NCBI RefSeq assembly: GCF_012843265.1
Contig: NZ_JABAIT010000029.1
Span: 1-38,997, forward strand
Origin: Bacillus sp. DNRA2
GTDB lineage: Bacteria; Bacillota; Bacilli; Bacillales; Cytobacillaceae
Direction: 5' to 3'
Length of the DNA stretch: 38,997 nt
Shown one piece after another: positions 35,780 to 38,997 of this stretch. How positions within the stretch are numbered: the first letter of the stretch is position 1; the number at the start of each line of letters is the position of its first letter. The notes beneath the pieces were generated by a model that had not been told where the DNA came from, did no database searches, and saw only the letters and a program-made list of their open reading frames with translations. The position numbers and the translations under genes are program-made.

Positions 35780-36361
35780 TTATGCTCCGCTTGCACTATC
35801 ACTTTTTTTTCCTGTTTTTACTTCATCGGCTGCTTTTAAGAGAAGATCCTGAATCTTGGCCTTAAATAGAGGGCTCTCAAAGGTTTCGCTAACTATCTTT
35901 TGTAAATGTTCCCTGTATTCGGTGCTTTTTAGTGTATCTTGAACTTCTTTTTGAAGCTCAGGGTCCTTCATTAACTCCACTAATTTTCCGCGGTATTCGG
36001 GATCGTTCATCATATTTTTTAATAAAATTTCATTTTCGGACTTCATGCTTTTGGCCATACCCTCTGCGAACTTAGGATCTTCGTAGGCTTTTTTCCAAAA
36101 CTCCATGCCTTTATCTGAGGTTAATGTTTGTTCAATTACTTCCTTAACGACTGTTTGATCCATGATTAATTGTTGTTTAATCTTTTCATCAGTGAGCACT
36201 TCTTGAATGGCCTTTTTTCCATCATCCGTCTTTAAAATATCTACGACCATTTTCTTGGTTTCTTCATAATCCAGTTGTCCACCTTGAGCCTCTGATTCAG
36301 CGCAGCCAGAAATAATAAAGAAAAAGCAAAATGGGAGGAGCAAGTTTGATTTTTTCAACAT
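35780..36361 (-). CDS. gerD: Spore germination lipoprotein GerD
   Basis: GerD, 193 residues, a lipoprotein of the spore inner membrane needed for fast nutrient germination and clustering of germinant receptors. The N-terminal signal ends in the lipobox IISGC, lipidated at Cys20. The rest is mostly alpha-helical with repeated blocks of the type DPxFxEGxxKxM and DPExQKEVQxxLKS. The start is ATG 36361 after AAGGGGG; an upstream in-frame ATG at 36427 is rejected because it would precede the promoter's start site. A forespore-type promoter lies upstream. Confidence 0.93.
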   Translation of the reverse strand: MLKKSNLLLPFCFFFIISGCAESEAQGGQLDYEETKKMVVDILKTDDGKKAIQEVLTDEKIKQQLIMDQTVVKEVIEQTLTSDKGMEFWKKAYEDPKFAEGMAKSMKSENEILLKNMMNDPEYRGKLVELMKDPELQKEVQDTLKSTEYREHLQKIVSETFESPLFKAKIQDLLLKAADEVKTGKKSDSASGA

Positions 36362-36395
36362 AAGAAGGCCCCCTTCACAAAACAATTCATACATA

Positions 36396-36426
36396 TAGGA
36401 TGAGAAGTATGGGCAATTATTATTCA
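36396..36426 (-). promoter_or_regulatory. Candidate SigG promoter of gerD
   Basis: Reading the reverse strand: TGAATA (36426-36421), an 18-base spacer and CATCCTA (36402-36396), about 35 bases before the gerD start. This agrees well with the forespore SigG consensus, and gerD is a known SigG gene in B. subtilis. Confidence 0.7.
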
Positions 36427-36556
36427 TTTAGAGTTGAATATCTAGATTTTTCAAAATTTGGTTGGTACAATCATTAGAGACATAATTATTTTTCAAATAA
36501 AATAGTAATATGATGTAGTTTACAACGTACTAATCATTTTTATTGGGGGAAGAACC

Positions 36557-37186
36557 GTGAATAGCCGTAATTTGGTCAAGTTATTTTTTTCAACCTTACT
36601 CATAGGTGCTGTGACAACAGGGGTAGTGGGTTTTGTTGTACAGTGGGAGAAGTTTGAACCGTCCTTTGCAAATTTTGACATTTTAGAAATATTATCTGTA
36701 TTTTTCTGGTTAATTGGAATCGGCTTTATTTTTAGTTTAGTTAGTCAGATGGGTTTTTTCGCATACTTAACGGTTCACCGATTTGGACTAGGTATGTTTC
36801 GGAGTTCTAAATTATGGAACGGGGTCCAAATCATTTTAACAGTATTCGTGTTATTTGATTTAGTATATCTTCGCTACACTTTTTTTGCAGAAAAAGGAGA
36901 AAGTTATTTTTCCTATATTGCACTAGCAGTGTTTGTCTTAATCGTCGGTCTAATATTTGCATGGCAAAAAGCGAGGCTTACGAATAAAGAAGCTTTTATT
37001 CCTGCGTTGTTTTTTATGGTAGTCATTACAATTATTGAATGGATGCCGGTATTACGGGTGAATGAGCATAGCTGGTTATATTTAATGCTCATTCCGTTGC
37101 TTGTGTGTAATGCTTATCAGTTATTAGTGCTTCAAAAGTTAAATGAAGCATCAGAAATACAAAGAAAACAAGCGCATAAGGTCTAA
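36557..37186 (+). CDS. kbaA: KinB-signalling activation membrane protein KbaA
   Basis: KbaA, 209 residues, an integral membrane protein with six or seven hydrophobic segments and Bacillus KbaA blocks such as SQMGFFAYLTVHRFGLGMF and NKEAFIPALFFM. In B. subtilis it is needed for activation of the sporulation kinase KinB, upstream of the Spo0A phosphorelay. It starts with GTG at 36557 after GGGGGA. It is divergent from gerD; the shared 195-base gap holds the gerD promoter and no clear kbaA promoter. Confidence 0.93.
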   Translation: MNSRNLVKLFFSTLLIGAVTTGVVGFVVQWEKFEPSFANFDILEILSVFFWLIGIGFIFSLVSQMGFFAYLTVHRFGLGMFRSSKLWNGVQIILTVFVLFDLVYLRYTFFAEKGESYFSYIALAVFVLIVGLIFAWQKARLTNKEAFIPALFFMVVITIIEWMPVLRVNEHSWLYLMLIPLLVCNAYQLLVLQKLNEASEIQRKQAHKV

Positions 37187-37196
37187 AAACAAAGAA

Positions 37197-37219
37197 AGCG
37201 GCTAAGTTTATGAGCCGCT
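37197..37219 (+). repeat. Hairpin copy 1 (AGCGGCT/AGCCGCT)
   Basis: A perfect 7-bp stem (37197-37203 with 37213-37219) just after kbaA. Stem and part of the loop match the hairpin at 37517-37545, so the two look like copies bracketing a 300-base non-coding segment. Confidence 0.6.
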
Positions 37220-37222
37220 CAG

Positions 37223-37257
37223 AATGTCGAGAAAAGATGTTTTTCTCGGCATTTTTT
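37223..37257 (+). terminator. Terminator of kbaA
   Basis: A 13-bp stem with one G-U pair (37223-37235 with 37241-37253), five-base loop, T-run to 37257. Confidence 0.85.
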
Positions 37258-37365
37258 ATTTTATCAATGTGTGGCCTGATAACTTTCCTGTTGTATGCAT
37301 TCATCAATTTCCATATCTTTAAGAGCGAGCTCCCGTGGCTAATTGAAACTACGTTTGAAATAGCT

Positions 37366-37439
37366 ACATGGAAAATATAGCTCCAATACGACTCATTGAT
37401 GCTATGTTTGAGTAGGTCACATGGAAAATATAGCTCCAA
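37366..37439. repeat. Two direct 21-base repeats in a degenerate repeat block
   Basis: A perfect 21-base direct repeat occurs at 37366-37386 and 37419-37439 (core ACATGGAAAATATAGCTCC). Each is preceded by a related stretch with GTTTGA (37353-37358 and 37406-37411), giving a longer imperfect unit of about 53 bases. Part of the 21-mer is itself an inverted repeat (TAGCT...AGCTA type). The gap from 37187 to 37549 contains this, the kbaA terminator and two matching hairpins, but no gene. Confidence 0.7.
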
Positions 37440-37516
37440 CAAGCTACGTGGTGCAACCTTTGAGTGAAAACTATAAAAGGGAAATCTTAAAATTTAGAAG
37501 GTACTTTCTAAACAAT

Positions 37517-37545
37517 AAAAGCGGCTAAATTTGTTAGCCGCTTTT
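37517..37545. terminator. Bidirectional terminator, used by pdaB
   Basis: A perfect 12-bp stem (37517-37528 with 37534-37545), five-base loop, with A on the left and T on the right, so it can end transcription from either side. It lies five bases from the pdaB stop codon. Confidence 0.85.
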
Positions 37546-37549
37546 GTTA

Positions 37550-38302
37550 TTAATTAATTTCTGTAGACTCGGTTGTTCCATTTGCAATCATTTCGGAAAT
37601 TGAAACAAATTTAAGACCTTTACCTCGTAATTCATTAATAATTTCCGGCAAAGCTTTAGCTGTTTGTTTGGCCGAATCAGATGCGTGAAGTAAAATGATG
37701 TCACCATTTTTGGCTCTAGCTACGTTTTTCAAAATTTCATCCACACCTGGATTGGTCCAATCCTTCGAATCGATACTCCAATGAACAAAAGTATACCCAT
37801 ACTGTGTGGCAATTTTTAATGACCTCTGATCAAAATGTCCCGTCGGAGCCCTAACAAGTTCTATTCCTTTTACATTTAACTTTTTAAAAGCCTCTTGAGC
37901 TAATAACAGGTCTTTACGAATCTTTGCATCTTCTAATTCGGAGTAATTCTGGTATGAATAGCCTAATATTCCAACTTCGTAGCCTTCCTTAACAATTCTA
38001 TCCACGATGTCAGGATGTCTTTCAGCCCATGAACCTGACAGGAAGAAGGTTGCGGCCTTAACATTTTCCTTTTTCAAAGTGTCAAGAATTGGCTCTGCTT
38101 TTTCATCACCCCATCCAATGTTAAAACTCATGGCTACATCTTTTTCGCCTTTATAAATTGCTTTTGGCCCATCTTTAGCTGTGAAAACGGCAAGATGAAA
38201 AATATTTTCCATGTACATGAAGAAAGCAGTAAAAAAGGCAGCAACCATTATTAAAACTAAATGTTTAATCGTCTTTCCGTTTAAGATAAAAAAGAAGTTC
38301 AT
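37550..38302 (-). CDS. pdaB: Polysaccharide deacetylase family protein PdaB (sporulation)
   Basis: PdaB, 250 residues, a NodB-homology protein required in B. subtilis to keep spores stable after late sporulation. An N-terminal hydrophobic segment (about 13-31) anchors it; the NodB domain covers about 53-240. The usual TFDDG motif reads SFNIGWGD, so the first Asp (catalytic base) is Asn61 and the metal Asp is Ile62; the HSxxH motif is GYSYQNY. RAPTG (151-155) and LLHAS (204-208) remain. Deacetylase activity is doubtful. The start is ATG 38302 after GAGGTG; a GTG nine bases upstream is rejected. Confidence 0.92.
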   Translation of the reverse strand: MNFFFILNGKTIKHLVLIMVAAFFTAFFMYMENIFHLAVFTAKDGPKAIYKGEKDVAMSFNIGWGDEKAEPILDTLKKENVKAATFFLSGSWAERHPDIVDRIVKEGYEVGILGYSYQNYSELEDAKIRKDLLLAQEAFKKLNVKGIELVRAPTGHFDQRSLKIATQYGYTFVHWSIDSKDWTNPGVDEILKNVARAKNGDIILLHASDSAKQTAKALPEIINELRGKGLKFVSISEMIANGTTESTEIN

Positions 38303-38433
38303 CCTCGTCACCTCGTCCCATCACTCAATCTATCCTATGCATAAAATTAATCGATATGATTATTCACTTATAAAAAATCCAAATATGGAAAACACTACAA
38401 AAAATTAATATTTTCTACTGGAGGAATGTTGGG

Positions 38434-38664
38434 ATGTTAGGTATGTTAATCTCAGTTAAAGAAGAGCAGGAAATAAGGTATTTAATTAAACGGGAAATGG
38501 ATGAGATATTATTCGATTTAAACGATCATCGAATCGATCATCAAGTAAAAAAGACTATGGAAGATCGTTATAAAGTGTTATTTTCCTTATTTAAACGGTT
38601 GGCTTCTCCAAAAGAATGCCTTTACTACATGCCCTCAAAACAAAAACGTGCAAAAAGAGGATAA
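38434..38664 (+). CDS. Small hypothetical protein
   Basis: A 76-residue, highly charged, probably helical protein (ISVKEEQEIRYLIKREMDEI at the N-terminus, ending in a Lys/Arg-rich tail). No membrane segment, signal or known motif. A good ribosome-binding site TGGAGGA (38419-38425) precedes ATG 38434 and the composition is gene-like, so it is probably real. It lies between divergent pdaB and the rRNA promoters; no promoter of its own was recognised. Function unknown. Confidence 0.7.
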   Translation: MLGMLISVKEEQEIRYLIKREMDEILFDLNDHRIDHQVKKTMEDRYKVLFSLFKRLASPKECLYYMPSKQKRAKRG

Positions 38665-38681
38665 AAAAATTATAAAATGTA

Positions 38682-38710
38682 TTGACGAAAATATTTACCT
38701 TTGGTATATT
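38682..38710 (+). promoter_or_regulatory. rRNA operon promoter P1
   Basis: TTGACG (38682-38687), 17-base spacer, TATATT (38705-38710), preceded by an A/T-rich stretch that could be an UP element. A G at 38718 is well placed as the first transcribed base, as in GTP-sensitive Bacillus rRNA promoters. Confidence 0.8.
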
Positions 38711-38776
38711 AATAAACGTCGCTGCTGAGCAATAACGAATTTAGTAAAACATGATTTATTGAAAAATAAAAAAGTG

Positions 38777-38805
38777 TTGACTTATTGCTAACTGCATGAT
38801 ATATT
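38777..38805 (+). promoter_or_regulatory. rRNA operon promoter P2
   Basis: TTGACT (38777-38782), 17-base spacer, TATATT (38800-38805) with an extended TGA just before the -10 (38797-38799). A/T-rich upstream DNA. The expected first base is G at 38812. It is exactly 95 bases from P1, and the initial transcribed sequences of both are alike. Confidence 0.85.
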
Positions 38806-38837
38806 GATAAAGTCGCCTCTGAGCGATAAAGAAAAAT

Positions 38838-38849
38838 TGCTCTTTGAAA
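38838..38849 (+). promoter_or_regulatory. boxA antitermination site in the rRNA leader
   Basis: TGCTCTTTGAAA matches the boxA sequence of Bacillus rRNA leaders, where NusB-S10 binds to keep polymerase elongating through the rRNA genes. It lies about 95 bases before the 16S start. The rest of the leader to 38943 has no gene. Confidence 0.75.
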
Positions 38850-38943
38850 ACTAAACAAACAAACGTCAACAATAAACAAATTATAGTGTGATTGACTCCG
38901 GTCAAAAACACTAGCCAACGTAACTTTTATGAGCTAAATCAAC

Positions 38944-38997
38944 TTTCTTGGAGAGTTTGATCCTGGCTCAGGACGAACGCTGGCGGCGTGCCTAATA
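38944..38997 (+). rRNA. rrs: 16S ribosomal RNA, 5' end (partial)
   Basis: From GGAGAGTTTGATCCTGGCTC onward (38950) the sequence is the conserved 5' end of bacterial 16S rRNA, including the universal 27F primer region; the mature start is placed at 38944 by alignment with B. subtilis. The gene runs off the right edge. Being placed just after pdaB, it corresponds in position to the rRNA operon that follows ybaN/pdaB in B. subtilis. Confidence 0.97.

Noticed and set aside
37089-37442. Reverse-strand open frame of 117 codons after kbaA
   Set aside because: It overlaps the end of kbaA and its terminator, its sequence merely reflects the 21-base repeats, and no ribosome-binding site precedes it.
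38303-38420. SigG- or SigE-type promoter for pdaB on the reverse strand
   Set aside because: TGAATA-like and CATA-like boxes are present but at the wrong spacing (21 bases), so the call would be forced.

Overview
The window is a core chromosomal segment from a low-GC, Gram-positive, endospore-forming bacterium of the family Bacillaceae. Gene order and protein sequences follow the Bacillus subtilis rpoBC / str / S10-spc-alpha region up to the first bases of an rRNA operon. The sporulation and germination genes cwlD, gerD, kbaA and pdaB, the zinc-type S14 and the Bacillus-style EcfA1-A2-T module support this. The genus cannot be fixed from the sequence alone.

Layout. (1) 1-8400: ybxB (RsmC-like methyltransferase), rpoB and rpoC, closed by a 13-bp-stem terminator. 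(2) 8424-13283: a strong promoter, rplGB (L7Ae-like), rpsL, rpsG, fusA and tuf, with a second promoter before tuf and a terminator after it. (3) 13326-28350: two tandem promoters and a structured leader, then the S10-spc-alpha supercluster from rpsJ to rplQ, including secY, adk, map, infA and rpoA, ending in a terminator. (4) 28351-31881: a 300-base non-coding stretch with an unexplained branched terminator-like RNA, then ecfA1-ecfA2-ecfT (vitamin-uptake energising module) and truA. (5) 31952-32979: promoter, L13-type leader, rplM-rpsI, terminator. (6) 33013-33142: a very GC-rich extragenic repeat. (7) 33266-38664: ybaK, cwlD, salA, gerD (reverse), kbaA, pdaB (reverse) and a small hypothetical gene. 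(8) 38682-38997: two duplicated rRNA promoters, a leader with boxA, and the first 54 bases of 16S rRNA.

Functionally the window holds three RNA polymerase subunits, 29 ribosomal protein genes, both main elongation factors, IF-1, the Sec channel, and enzymes of nucleotide balance, N-terminal Met removal and tRNA pseudouridylation. Next to these sits a cluster for the spore cortex (cwlD, pdaB), spore germination (gerD) and entry into sporulation (kbaA).

I found no phage, transposon, CRISPR array, defence system or new multi-gene system. The observations worth following are regulatory or structural: the GC-rich repeat, the branched RNA before ecfA1, an inverted repeat enclosing the -35 of the S10 promoter, mutually exclusive hairpins in several leaders, a forespore-type promoter for gerD, a duplicated rRNA promoter module, a repeat-rich segment flanked by matching hairpins, and an altered NodB motif in PdaB.
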